From positions 53,489,261 through 53,553,260 of the forward strand of contig CM037871.1 of the NCBI GenBank assembly GCA_021292105.1: a stretch of 64,000 nucleotides of DNA, written 5' to 3'. The position numbers and the translations under genes are program-made. A model generated the notes under the pieces. The model had not been told where the DNA came from. It saw only the letters and a list, made by a program, of their open reading frames with translations, and did not search any database. Source of the stretch: Anadara kagoshimensis. Lineage: Eukaryota > Mollusca > Bivalvia > Arcoida > Arcidae. Every line of letters begins with the position of its first letter. The stretch's first letter is position 1. Below are positions 23,208 to 35,525 of this stretch, in pieces.

Positions 23208-23621
23208 TTAGTCACGATCAATCAAAATTTCGATTCAATAATCTAATCTAAAAAAAAAAAAAAAAAAAAAAAACACTTAAAAACTTGAAACGATTTTGTT
23301 TATTTTATTTATTTTTTTAGATTTTTGGTCAACTTGTTTCACGATTGATTTTTTAAGAGAATGCAATGGCCTTAAATGTTTTTATCATGAAAATGGTATT
23401 CAATTAAAGATTGTCACAATGAAAATTTCATAAAAATCGGTTCAGTAATAAATTTGGTGTAATATTCCAAAATTTATCAATGAATTTTGGTATTATCTGA
23501 GTTCAATGTGCACAGATGAATACGACGTCATAATACTGTGGGATCTGATGTCATGTTTCTGTCGTTGCCTTTGGGTTTGCACAGCGTCAATAATTTGAAC
23601 GTCTGGGAGTAAAAGGGTTAA

Positions 23622-24616
23622 ATTCCTGAATATTTTGCAAATTAACAAAATTATTAAGATTTGAAATTTTGCAAAATTTAAGTTAAGGAAAATCTTAGCT
23701 AAGGAATGATTGTGAAACCGGGGCCAGCACATTTTTATGAATATGGCGCCAAGGTTAAAGATCAGTTTTGGAGTCACAACGGCTTTGTGTGGCAGACTGG
23801 ATTCAATTTGCAACCTAAAACGGTTGAATGTCCCAAAGCATTCCCTTTTCTTTTACATCCTTATGATTCGGTCGATTAATAGTTTCTTAGCTGCTTGTGG
23901 GCATTGTAGTTCAACCCCCCAATAAAATTATAACCTATAAAACAACCGAAAAATCCACGAGTTTGGCAGGGCCCGATAGATGGTAGATGTGTGCGGTAGA
24001 GCATCATGCCTGTATGCGGGTTCGATATTCTCGGGGCGGCAACTGTTTTGGATTTTTTAGTGAAAAAAACGGATGAAACGTGAGGCGGTCTGGCTAGAAA
24101 CCTCAGTGATGGTTCGAGCAGCCCAGTCATGATGTTACCATTTTTATGTTTTATCACCCTATTATGAGCACTAAAACTGATTAACTTTGGTGAAACTTCT
24201 GTACATAAACAATACTTTAGTGGTTTTTGTAGGAAGGAGAACGGGAGACAATTGAAAAAAAAAGATACCCGTGCTTTGAAATAGCCTTTCAGATTATGAA
24301 AATATTATCATAAGGCCTAGCTGGAAAACTATCAATCATTCAACAACGCAGGTTTTTATAAGCATACTCACCAAAAAAACTGAAATTGTGCTATTCGCAC
24401 GTCATCAGTAATTCTTTAGGTATTCGAATTTCGCATACAACGGTTATGACATGTGTCTTGTTGCCGGAAGTGTAAAGCAAAAAAAAAACAAGTCTTTGAA
24501 GTGATACTGACGTAATATCTAAATGACGTCATTACAATAAAGATGACGTCATTGTTTCTCGTCTGTTTCGGGCACATGCCAAATGTATGTACTCATTTTT
24601 AATTACTACAACTCTT
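23622..24616. other. Gene-free interval
   Basis: No gene is recognised. 23970-24030 has 'gtgcggtagagcat' and 'gcgggttcgatattc', which could be a decayed tRNA-like SINE head. Nothing else is supported. Confidence 0.4.
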
Positions 24617-24883
24617 ATTATACTCCCGCTTAAAATGTTGGGGGGGGGGGTATATAGTGATAAGGGTGTCCGTCCGTCCTTCCGTTACACCTTAGGGTAC
24701 CTATCTCTTATCCGCAACTCCTCCTAAACCCTTCAATGGATTTTCATGAAACTTTCACACAATCTTTGTGATATAATGTAGATGTGCAACTCCTATTTAA
24801 AAATTTGATCCGATGGATTTTTTTTATGTGGGGGGAGTGGAGAGTATTTTTTGTGAGCGTGTGGCTCACAGTTTTTCTAGTTT
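24617..24883 (+). mobile_element. Repeat R3, copy C
   Basis: It begins 'ttatactcccgcttaaaa' and ends 'cacagtttttctagttt', the same content as copies A and B. An independent site outside the piggyBac-like element shows that R3 is a dispersed family. Confidence 0.85.
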
Positions 24884-25325
24884 CTGTTTTAAAAACACGT
24901 ACTTTGTACTAAATGTGTGCAATAGAATTTAACTTTCAAGAACCCTTTCTTGAAAGTAAAACCCTTTGTTCTGTAGTCTGTTTTTTTCCAATAATCTAAA
25001 AATGTCCACGGTAAACGGGTTTAGGATAACAGAATATTTTGACGTATCTTAATCATGTCATCAATTATTCGAAATTTGTCTCCGACAGATGTGATCATGT
25101 TTAATCTTTACTTTTCATGATGTAAATATGATACATGTGTATTATCGTGACCCATCCTCGAACATATGTACCTATTTGGTAAAAATCCTTCTATTTTTCT
25201 CATTTCAACATTTTATTAATAGATATTTCGATTTTCACAATTTTGGTCTGAGCACTATTTGATGAGGAAATATATTCCGTAACAGTTGTCTAGTGCTGCA
25301 AAATTAAAACAGGTTTAGTAATTAT

Positions 25326-26260
25326 TAGTCTCCTACCGGCGAAAGCCAAAGGGGACTTTAGGTTTGCGCTCTGTCCGTCTGTCACGCCTCAGTTTTCCAC
25401 ACTTATTTTCTAAAATCTTTTAGATAATGAACTGATTTTTGGTATGTGAGTCTACCATAATGAGTTGCAGATCAAGTTAGCGTTTCATTCTGGTCCGCAA
25501 ATTTTTACATGAGTTATGGCCCTTTGAACTTTGAAAATTCATTGAAATTTCAGTTTTCCGCTCTTTTTTTTCTAAATGCTTTTAGATAATGAACTGATTT
25601 TTGGTATATGAGTCTACCATGATGAGTTATAGATCAAGTTTACGTTTCGTTTCCATCTGCTAATTTTTACCGGAGTTATGGCCCTTTGATCTTTAAAAAT
25701 TCACAGAAATTTTAGTTTTCCGCACTTTTTTTTCTACACGCTTGCAGAAATGGAACTAATGTTTGGTATGTGACTCTACTATTATGATTTACAGATCAAA
25801 TTTATGTTTCGTTTCCATCTGCTAATTTTTACGGGAGTTATAGCCCTTTGAACTTTGAAAATTCACTGAAATTTCAGTTTTCCGCTCTTTTTTTCTACAC
25901 GCTAGCAGTTAATGAATTTTTTTGGTATGCAGGTCAACCATGATGAGTTACAGATCAAGTTTACGTTTCGTTTCATTCCACTAGTTTTTATGAGAGTTAT
26001 GGGCCTTTGAACTTTGAAAATTCAATGAAATTTCAGTTCTTTTTTTCTACATGCTTGCAGATAATGAATTTTTGAGAACTCCATTGTTGGTTTTTGATTT
26101 TACTATGATCAAGTTTTGCTTTACATCTTGAACAGCAGGTATAATTTATAACTATAAATCTTTGTACCATATAATAGGGTACATTTTACCTAAAACTTTG
26201 GGATTAGTGAAATATGCGACCGGTAGGGGACTATGTATTGTTTTGCAATACTCTCAGAAT
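25326..26260 (+). mobile_element. Tandem-repeat element R4, copy A (upstream of the HPGD-like gene)
   Basis: The ends are TAGTCTCCTACCGGCGAAAG and GCGACCGGTAGGGGACTA, an imperfect TIR of about 17 bp with TA at both edges. Similarity to copy B runs a further 27 bp past the right end ('ttgcaatactctca'). Inside are about five units of about 160 bp, beginning near 25391, 25551, 25711, 25873 and 26032, each with 'gagttatggccctttgaac'. It ends about 400 bp before the HPGD-like ATG. Confidence 0.8.
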
Positions 26261-26663
26261 GCTTGTTAATATTAATGTCAATGTAAATTTTACGCGATAA
26301 TCGGTGAAGTGCATTAAAACGGACTGGATCCATAAAGTTAAAGGCCAGTATATTTTGGAGGCACATAGAACCAGAACCAGAGTACGATCTTTATTTGTTT
26401 GCAGAGGCTGGTGGTTGAGTAGCTTTGTGATACAAGATGCTAAGGGTAGATCTATCTAGAACGGTGGTTCCAGTCCCAGACCTGTCCTTCATTTTTTTTC
26501 ATAATCAAGTCGTACATCTTCTAGACGATATTTAAAAAGTTACATTATTTAAACATTTCAGATAACGCTCTGTTATTAAATTAATAACTAAGCCTATTTA
26601 TTCACCTTTATTATCGGATGTTTTGGTATGTGTAACGCTGCATGTCGTATACAGAATTTTAAC

Positions 26664-27344
26664 ATGGAATTGAAAGGGAAAGTTGCAGTTATTACAGGGG
26701 CAGCACAAGGACTTGGAAAAGCTTATATGAAAGCTCTACTCGAGAGAGGAGCAAAGGTATAAAATCAATTTTGGCCGGACATTATAGGTCAAAGACCTCG
26801 AAATGTAGGGCATAAAATGAATAATTTGACCCTAATAATGTACAAAGAAAAGTAGTTTTGCTACACGCAATCTTGAGAGTTTAGTTGTTTATATATGGTT
26901 TTCTGTCTGTCTGTCTCTGGATGATAACTTGAGTTAGGATGACCACTTTCATTGAAATTTGAGTTGAGTTGAGTAGCGGTGTTTAACGTCCTAGTCAAGA
27001 ATGTTTCACTTATATTTACAAACCTCGCCAGCTATAGGCGAAGGTGCAGAAATTTTGCCTGTGCTTTGCGCTAATACCACGCCTACGTACTGTGACACGA
27101 AACCTTGTTTAAGTTTTCATACAGTGACTTTCATTTCGTAATGTTGAGTGCTTGGCGAAAGAAAACTGAGTTCAAGTCTTGACCCGGTCGGGGTTCGAAC
27201 CAACGGCCTCTCACTTACAGACCGAACACTACCAACTGAGCTACCGCAGTGGTGCATAATGGTGAAGAGGTTGTGTGTGTTATTAGGTCATAATTCCTAA
27301 AATAAATTTTTGGGTAACTTGATGATAACGACGTTGAACAACTG

Positions 27345-27382
<38 letters not shown>

Positions 27383-28229
27383 TTTTTTGAATGAGACTTT
27401 TGACCGGTATCAACTTACAGTCATGACAAAAATCTTTGACGGTTTCTTAGTAGGAGTGTTACTAATATTTTCGCGTTTCAGGTGTCGTTCTGTGATGTAA
27501 ATCGCGTACAAGGACAGCAGACGGCCAGAGTTTTTGGTGAAGAATTCGGGAAAGAAAATATTTTATTTAGTTACTGCGATGTTCGCAAAATACCGGATTT
27601 AAAAGGTAAATACTGAAAACATTCAAACTATATACAGACGTAATGTATTACTGTCAAGATCTCACTGCTGTGGATTGGTAAAATAAACAGTTGAGCTTTA
27701 TACATTAATGGATATTGGCGTTGCTTACGGAGAGACTTGTACAGAAACACGGAACAAATGGTTCTTGAGACTTCAAAACAGTGTTGTTTTAGCTATCGGG
27801 TGGCATAAAATGAGGTTGTACTGTATCATAATAGTCATATTTGGTCCACATTTAATTTGTGCATGCCGTATTTTCAACATTATCACTATCAAAGCATTTA
27901 AAGCAGACCCTTTCCCGAGACCGCTTTCGAATCGCCTACGCATCGTCACTTCGTTTAGTTCTAAGGAAAGCGTTAATTGTAATCACTTGGCGTAAAAATA
28001 TCGGCGTTTGCATCAAGGGCGTTATGGATGCATCTATCGTGGGTCTTGATATATAGCCCACAAAAGTAAAACTGCTTACATAACACATTACATATTATAT
28101 TATAGGAGTATTTCAGACAACAAAAGAAAAGTTTGGTAGAATTGATATACTGGTAAATAATGCTGGTATTTGTAATGAAGTAGACTGGGAAATGTCAATA
28201 GACATCAACTTGGTAATTACAAACAGATC

Positions 28230-28271
<42 letters not shown>

Positions 28272-31235
28272 GATATTTTAACACTGTAAAGTAGGGATAA
28301 GTGAGATTAATAGTGAGGACAATGTGAGATTCATATAAGAATACGTTAGTTTTTTTACCTACAATGTAGAGACATTTTCAGTATTTAAATGCGAGGACAT
28401 TTTTGTAGGGACAATCGAATGTCTTCCGCCTAACCTAACCCTACCCTATTGTAAATAGTGTTTTAGAGCATTTCAGATCTGGGGACACAATGCAAGATGT
28501 ATCCCACATGGTTGGTGGTGTCCCCACTATATGCTTGTGATGGAATCTTTTATTAACAGCTGGGGCATCCACCTTGGTGTGCATATTTGATTATTTATTA
28601 ATACATGTAACTATTTACTGTATTTCCACAAATTTAGTGCACATGGTAAATATAAGACTAAAGTCGTACTTAAAAAAGAAACTCACAAAAATGTGAAAAC
28701 TCGATACAAAACTAAATATACTGACCTATTAGGAAAAAATATTTTCCACTCATCCAAAAGTGAATTTAATTCTGTACATAGAGCAATTGTAGAAGTTTTT
28801 ATCAAAACAACAAATATAACTATGTCAAATTATCCCTGCTGTCACGTACTGATTTTGAATTTTTATTAAAATAATGCATTTAAAATCAGCACATGACACT
28901 TTTGTACCTTCTTACTTGGAACAACTATAAATGTTATGTCATAATTGGAATATTCATGATGATCACACCTGGAAAATCCTGAACAACAATGAATTACCTG
29001 ACCCTAAAAACCCTGATGTACATTTGAATGAGGCCCAATTGGTGTAAAAACTTGATCAAATTTCAAAATTTTCCCCATAATTTCTCTATGTATAAGATAA
29101 CTGACTAACAATGTTTTCATTTAAAAGTATAATTTGGTTAGTTCAGTGCATTTTAAATGCATTTTATTGAGAGTTTAATGCAAACATTTTCAATTAAAAG
29201 AAATAAATAAGAACAAGAATTTTGAGAGTATTGCAAAACAATACATAGTCCCCTACCAGTCGCATATTTCACTAATCCCAAAGTTTTAGGTAAAATGTAC
29301 CTTATTATATAGTACAAAGATTTATAGTTATAATTTATACGTGTTGTTCAAGATGTAAAGCAAAACTTGATCATAGTAAAATCAAAAACCAGCAATGGAG
29401 TTCTCAAAAATTCATTATCTGCAAGCATGTAGAAAAAAGCGCAAAAAACTGAAATTTCATTGAATTTTCAAAGTTCAAAGGGCCATAACTCCCATAAAAA
29501 CTAGTGGAATGAAACGAAACGTAAACTTGATCTGTAACTCATTATGGTTGACCTGCATACCAAAAAACAATTCATTAACTGCAAGCATGTAGAAAAAAAG
29601 AGCGGAAAACTGAAATTTCAGTGAATTTTCAAAGTTCAAAGGGCCATAACTCCCGTAAAAATTAGCAGATGGAAACGAACCATAAACTTGATCTGTAACT
29701 CATCATGGTAGAGTCACATACCAAACATTAGTTCTATTTCTGCAAGCGTGTAGAAAAAAAGTGCGGAAAACTAAAATTTATGTGAATTTTCAAAGATCAA
29801 AGGGCCATAACTCCTGTAAAAATTAGCAGATGGAAACGAAACGTAAACTTGATCTGTAACTCATCATGGTAGACTCATATACCAAAAATCAGTTCATTAT
29901 CTAAAAGCATTTAGGAAAAAAAGAGCGGAAAACTGAAATTTCAGTGAATTTTCAAAATTCAAAGGGCCATAACTCATGTAAAAATTTGCGAACCAGAATG
30001 AAACGCTAACTTGATCTGCAACTCATCATGGTAGACTCACATACCAAAAATCAGTTCATTATCTAAATTTTAGAAAATAAGTGTGGAAAACTGAGGCGTG
30101 ACAGACGGACGGACAGACGGACAGAGCGCAAACCTAAAGTCCCCTTCGGCTTTCGCCGGCAGGGGACTAAAAAACGTGTGCCTTCCATTTATGGAAATAC
30201 AGTAGTTAATTTTAAGAATTGGTACGGGTCTTCTTATGTTTACTTACAGAATGGACTTATTCACGGAACAAATACGGCGCTTGATTACATGCGGAAAGAT
30301 AAAGGTGGTAATGGTGGAGTAATAGTAAATGTGGCGTCTTTGTATGGTAAAATTTTGACAGCATATTTCACCATGGCTATTTTTCCTTTATGTCAAAACA
30401 ATAACATTTTTGAGTTTTTAATTTGCCAGAATTGATATTGGTAGCCGGAAGACTTATTGCTATAAAAGGCAGTAACATAATTGAGTTTTGAATTAATATT
30501 AATAGTCGGAAGACTTGATATTAAAGGGTTAAATATTTTAACGTTTAATATTACTTAAAAAATTATTTGTCTCTTTCTGAAGTTGTAACTATCTATGATT
30601 TTTGTTTATTACGAATTTATCTGTAATTTTAAAATAGGAGTCTTTTTAATTGTTTCAGGCATTATACCAACAGTTTTTGCAGCAGTGTACAGCGCAACAA
30701 AATCCGGAGTAATAGGGTATACCAGAAGTTGGGCAGTAAGTGTACACATCTATACTTTGTTAAAATCATTGACAACGTGGTGACGAATTTGTTTACGCCC
30801 AATGATGTTCGTTCTCGTTCTGTTTGCAGTAGGCCGTAACCGGTAATCCGAAGTAATGGTTTATCTTTGATATAGTGTAAGCAGTGTGCTAGTATAGAAG
30901 ACATCTAGCCAGTTCAAACCGAATATTTTAATTTTGGAAACTAGCAACCTGCTGCTCATTTAAATAAACTGTGTGCATCAACCTAACTGGCAATCAAATT
31001 CCATAACGTTTCTGTGCGGCGTGCTTTATTGAAAACGTAAACGCCGCAAATTCCCGTTGTTTTATAGGGAAACCTCAACATAATTTTACAAAAAAAAAAA
31101 AAAAAAACCGCACGGAACATTTACATTTTAACTTGAAAACGCCAACAGAAGCATTCCGTATAAATACACCTATATCTAATAATAATACTATAATAGCAGA
31201 CATTATGTGAGTTCACATGGAACGCCGGTGAAACG

Positions 31236-31278
<43 letters not shown>

Positions 31279-32581
31279 GAGAGAGAGTTCCGAAATGTAA
31301 ATTTAATACTGACATAATATATTTTGTTTTAATAGATTATTACTGTTATAGTAAGCACTTTTGATAAGGTTGACATATATTTTATTGGTAGCGTCACCCA
31401 GACGTAGAGGCAAATGGTGTCCGAATGGTTTGCCTTTGTCCAAATTTTGCTGACACGGCAATATTAACTTCCGGTAAAGTCATCAGCAAATCACACTCAA
31501 AGATATTCCTGGAATACGTGGAAAAATTTAGTATAATGAGGTAGATAATAATAATAATAATAACTGTCTTTATTATCTTGAATATACAACATTGACCTTT
31601 ATTATGGACCAGTACATTTATGTGTAGGGATGTAGGTGGCTATTTGGTCCTCATCAGGGGAAACATACACCGTTTGTGTCTTAACACTACCCATGTACTG
31701 GGTGGATCATCATCGTATATGAATATTCCTAATGGAAGGTCAAGAGGACAGGTCAATGTTGTTTGCCTTTACAGTAAATGGTGACAAAACAGTGACGAAT
31801 ACTGTACCTCTGCGTTTAGTTGGCTGGTCAGTATGACGTCATAACTTAATGTGTCGTAAGGTACTAGTAGATGTCGCCATCCATGCCGTTACGACGCCTT
31901 TTTTTTAACAAAACCAAAGGAATACAAACCCTTTTGTCCATCCATTGTTTACAGTTGTATAATCAGTGGTGACAATGTATCACTTTTGTTTTCCTATTTC
32001 AGTCATTTGTTGTATTCAGTGCATCAGTAGTTGAATTCGCGTTTCTGAGTACAGTAAAACTTCACTATAATGCCCTAATAACTCTGTCACTTCACTTATA
32101 GCCACACACACACTACTTTGAAGTCCCAAAATACATTTATTCTATGTTTTCTTTATAAGGTTTATAGCCAAACCATTTTAGAATGCAAAAAATCTCGAGA
32201 ACATATAGTAGACTGGTGATCAATCAAGGTTTGTGTAATTGTGCATTATATGCAACACAAACACTTACTAGAGTCATTATGCTTTAAAGACGAATGCACT
32301 TGTTAATTAAAAACAGCATGTCAGACAACATTATACCTATTTACGCAACAATGGCGCTTAAAATATTTGTTACATATATATTTATTCAATATCTTTATTT
32401 CTTTTCCAGTCAAAGCAAAGTGGTTCAAGCGTTTATGAAGCTTTTAGATGACGTAGACAATAACGGAAGTGTACTGACCGTGGACCAGAAACTTGGGATG
32501 GAGTACGTAAATTACACAGATCCAGCCAATCAGGTAGTCGCTGCCATGAACCTCACAAAATATGCTTCGTCTAAACTATAA
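26664..32581 (+). CDS. HPGD: 15-hydroxyprostaglandin dehydrogenase-like short-chain dehydrogenase, complete, seven exons
   Basis: Exons: 26664-26756, 27482-27605, 28106-28212, 30250-30346, 30659-30735, 31392-31540, 32410-32581. All introns are GT-AG and phases agree, giving 272 residues (human HPGD has 266). The start is the ATG two residues before the Rossmann strand KGKVAVITG. Visible features are the cofactor motif TGAAQGLG (11-18), Asp36 at the NAD-selecting position, NNAG (90-93), and catalytic Asn107, Ser138, Tyr151 and Lys155 (YSATK), at the same numbers as human HPGD. Family role: cytosolic NAD-dependent oxidation of the 15-hydroxyl of prostaglandins and related hydroxy fatty acids. 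The exon 6 donor was placed at 31541 because it alone joins exon 7 in frame. Bivalves carry several such paralogues, so the real substrate is unknown. Intron 3 contains inverted repeat R4. Confidence 0.92.
26957..27257 (-). mobile_element. tRNA-derived SINE, family 2, in HPGD-like intron 1
   Basis: The minus strand reads 'ctcagttggtagtgttcggt', then 'gggttcgaacccc' style boxes near 27186-27250. The plus-strand left edge 'ggtgtttaacgtcctagtca' is the tail. Confidence 0.75.
27350..27388 (+). repeat. (TTTA)n microsatellite
   Basis: About nine 'ttta' units about 95 bp before the acceptor of HPGD-like exon 2. Confidence 0.9.
28232..28545 (+). repeat. Dispersed repeat R5 with (CT)n head, copy 1
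   Basis: (CT)n at 28232-28268 is followed by a body with 'tttgtagggacaat', 'aaccctaccctattgtaaat' and 'ggtgtccccactatatgctt'. The reverse complement recurs at 39650-39985, also edged by (AG)n. It begins about 20 bp after the HPGD-like exon 3 donor. Confidence 0.75.
29218..30169 (-). mobile_element. Tandem-repeat element R4, copy B (HPGD-like intron 3)
   Basis: Reverse complement of copy A. The ends are 'tgagagtattgcaaaacaat' … TAGTCCCCTACC on the left and CCGGCAGGGGACTA on the right. Internal units of about 160 bp carry 'gttcaaagggccataactc'. Its right end lies about 80 bp before the exon 4 acceptor. Confidence 0.8.
31242..31287 (+). repeat. (GA)n microsatellite
   Basis: Interrupted GA run in HPGD-like intron 5. 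Confidence 0.9.
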
Positions 32582-32855
32582 ATGACTAAGTTATATGGTA
32601 ACTGCAGGCATGTGAGAGATATAACAGCTGAAAACTTGTAAAAATGAATACAGTGTAAAATTGAACAATGTCTGCTTTTCGCCAGCCTTTTGCCAGGACT
32701 GGTATTGTAAGACTAAAAATAACACACGCATACATGGTACATGTATTATTATATTATTGATCAGGTATTTTCATTGAACACCTTGGCCAAATAGCTGGGT
32801 CAATATGAAAATACCTGATTAATGATAATTTCATTAATTAACATTTCATACTCTC

Positions 32856-32861
32856 AATAAA
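32856..32861 (+). terminator. Candidate HPGD-like polyadenylation signal
   Basis: First AATAAA after the stop codon, 275 bp downstream. Confidence 0.45.
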
Positions 32862-33276
32862 TTTATCAGTATCGTCGAATGTTACATCAACAAAACTATT
32901 TTGGCGCAAGTATCAGAAAATGTTTTCTAAGGCAGAATCTTCAATTTCTGTCATCATTTCATAGTGAGTTATGTCATGCGATAAAACCTAAGGAAGCATG
33001 TCTTCTCTTGTCTGACATTCGCTGAATCACGTTCTTGTCGTCTGATTGTTTGTAAATATACCATGTCAAACAAACGCTTACAAAACATGAGAGATGTGTA
33101 GCTTTTTGTATATTTTGCGAGATACTTTTATTGATAATATTTTTTATCAAAGAAAAGCAACTTTTCCACATAAAACACGCATATTTTTGTAATTAAAACG
33201 TTTTAATTTGCACTTGCCCATTTTGGATTTACAGAAGCGCTGCGGCTATGTGGTCAGCCATTTTTTTTTTTTTTTT

Positions 33277-34535
33277 TTAGCTCACCTTAGCCAAAAGGCT
33301 CAGTTGACCTATTGCAATCTATTACCGTCCGTCGTGCGTCGTGAGTCGTCCGTCGTGTGTAAACTTTACATTTTAATCTTCTCCTCCAAAACTACTGAGC
33401 CAAATTTGATGAAACTTGATGATTATCATGCCTGGGTAACAGGCTTTAAAAATTGTGTTCGGGGTTTGACCACGCCCAACAATATGGCTGCCGTTACTAT
33501 AAATAGCCAAAAGACAAAAATTTTTCTCTGAAACCAAAAGGTGCAGACAAATTTTGATTAGATATTTGGATTTAGGATGCATAAGAACATTAAAATTGTG
33601 TTTTTTATGAAAATTGGATGAAAAATAGATTACGCGTTTTTTTGCGTAAAATTACGTAATTTTTAAAATGAGACATATATTATTATGACTTTATAACGGC
33701 TGAAGATAATTGTATAGAGTTTTCACTGTTGATCTTGTCTTGCGATTTTCTTCCAATTGATGTCAAAGTCAAAGGTCAAGGTCATGTCCCAGTTTTTGAT
33801 CTTTGATAAAAATGCTATTTTTAAACATTTCTGGTGATAATGGCATAGGATTTTCAGTTAATTGTAGGTATTGACATGGCCAACATTTTGATACATAGAT
33901 CAAGGTCATGGGTTCAAAGGTTAAGGTCACAGATGTACAAATATACCAAAATAGTTAATTATCTGCAAAACTATGAACTTTTTGTATGGGCATGTATAAT
34001 AGAATATTGTAGGTAATGGCACAATGGTCATTTTGATATATGAATAAAGGTCACGGGCTTAAACGTCAAGGTCACATATGCAAATAAAACTTAGATGGTT
34101 AATTATCTTGAAAACTATTAACTTTTTGTATATGCATGTATATAAGAATATTGTAGGTATAAATCTAACGACTATTTTGATATATGAATGAAGGTTATGG
34201 GTTAAAAGGTCAAGGTCACAGATGCAAATGAATACTGAATTAGTTAATTATCTTCAAAATTAATAATTTTTTGTATAGGCATGTATATAAAAATATTGTA
34301 TGTAATGGCACAGTGGTCATTTTGATATATGAATGAACAGCATGGGTTCAACGGTCAAGGCCACAGATACAAACAAGTACTGAAATGAATATTTATCTTT
34401 AAAACTATAAACTTTTTGTATAGGCATGATGTATATTAGAATATTAGCCTATTTATCATTTTAAAATATGAATAAAGCTCATGGATTCAAAGGTTAAGGT
34501 CACAGGTGAGCGTTAAGGCCCATGGGCCTCTTGTT
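33277..34535 (+). mobile_element. HINE/pearl-like tandem-repeat element, copy 3 (diverged)
   Basis: The left end is 'ttagctcacc' after a T tract. The right end is 'aggtgagcg', then 'aaggcccatgggcct' and 'cttgtt'. The interior keeps the 145-bp period: AAAGGTCAAGGTCA or variants at 33771, 33916, 34061, 34205, 34349 and 34489. More diverged than copies 1 and 2, and it lacks the palindromic ERE. Confidence 0.8.
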
Positions 34536-34727
34536 CAAAGAAATGACGTCAGAATATTTGCACGCATCCATATGTATTGGCTCAATTTTTTATATTGGCC
34601 TAGTTTTTATCCATATTGGTCCAGCTTATCTCATATTTGCCCAGTTTTGTGAATTTATTGGCGAGGCAGATTTTTACGTATTGTATCAATCACACGTGTT
34701 GTTAATAAATAAATTTATTGCTGAGTC

Positions 34728-34730
<3 letters not shown>

Positions 34731-34785
<55 letters not shown>

Positions 34786-34802
34786 GTGTGTGTGTGTGTG
34801 TT
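34731..34802 (+). repeat. (CT)n(GT)n compound microsatellite
   Basis: About 20 CT units followed by an interrupted GT run. The frames crossing it are artefacts. Confidence 0.95.
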
Positions 34803-34943
34803 TAATAAAGACAAATGCAAAGTTATATCCTTTGCAACAGCAAGAATTAACGGAAGAAAATTGCATTAATTGACAAAAAATAAACCAATTAAACTGATAT
34901 CAGGATTGAATGTGTTATTGGTGTACTGAAATGCTAAAAAGTA

Positions 34944-34970
34944 TACTACTACTACTACTACTACTACTAC

Positions 34971-35001
<31 letters not shown>
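34944..35001 (+). repeat. (TAC)n(AAT)n compound microsatellite
   Basis: About nine TAC/ACT units followed by about ten AAT units. Confidence 0.95.
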
Positions 35002-35002
<1 letters not shown>

Positions 35003-35160
35003 GTCACTTTTCACTGCATAGTCTCCGTGTTTATCATCATAGATCTGTTGAGCGGGATGAACCTTAATCTCATACCCACCTCATACTTAGTTTTTATACT
35101 TTAACATGTATTGAATATGACCCCCGAAATGAAAAAGAAAATAATAAAAATGTTTATAAA

Positions 35161-35525
35161 TGATTGATTGATTGATTGGTGGATTAATTGGTTGATTGAT
35201 TGATTGATGAATTGAATGGGGTGTTACTTCCAAGTAAAAAAATATGTCACTCAAATCTTTTCGTCACAAGGTATGAAATGGCAGAAATTTCGACCTTTGC
35301 AGTGAGCTCAAAGTAATGTGCAGGGAGGGTTCGTTAACGTGCCACGCCTACCGGACACGGGGCATCGGTTTTAAGGTCTCTTCCGATGGACCCCGTGGCT
35401 TTCATTTCTAAATACCGAATTCTTAGTGAACTTCCTATTTTCAAGTCTTAGTTAGACCCGAGCTTGGTTCGAACACACCGCCTCCAACATATAACGCGAG
35501 CACAACTGAGCTACTGTAGTTGTTT
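35161..35525 (-). mobile_element. tRNA-derived SINE, family 2
   Basis: The left edge is repeated 'gattgattgatt', then 'tgaatggggtgttac' (tail). The middle 'ggggcatcggttttaaggtc' matches 17139. The head on the minus strand has 'tagctcagttgtgctcg'. Confidence 0.75.

Larger units (their letters stand above)
18298..23617. mobile_element. piggyBac-like element with TTAA target sites and nested insertions
   Basis: The left end is CCCTTTTACTCCCAAGACG after TTAA (18294-18297). The right end is CGTCTGGGAGTAAAAGGG before TTAA (23618-23621). TTAA target duplication plus a CCCTTT-type terminal repeat is the piggyBac signature. The span is 5320 bp, but no transposase frame is visible, so it is either non-autonomous or badly decayed. 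Other repeats sit inside: MITE 18844, SINE 19346, repeat R3 at 19791 and 20934, a Penelope scrap at 20586, SINE pieces at 21385 and 22140, and MITE 22630. Confidence 0.65.

Noticed and set aside
26401-26500. tRNA-like segment upstream of the HPGD-like gene
   Set aside because: Only weak A- and B-box resemblance ('ggttgagtagc', 'ggttccagtccc'); no stems pair convincingly.
31392-31473. Shorter exon 6 of the HPGD-like gene using the GTAAAG donor at 31474
   Set aside because: It leaves the wrong phase for exon 7; using GTAGAT at 31541 restores the frame and gives a normal family length.
34522-34869. 115-codon frame with Ser-Leu repeats
   Set aside because: It is carried by the (CT)n(GT)n microsatellite.
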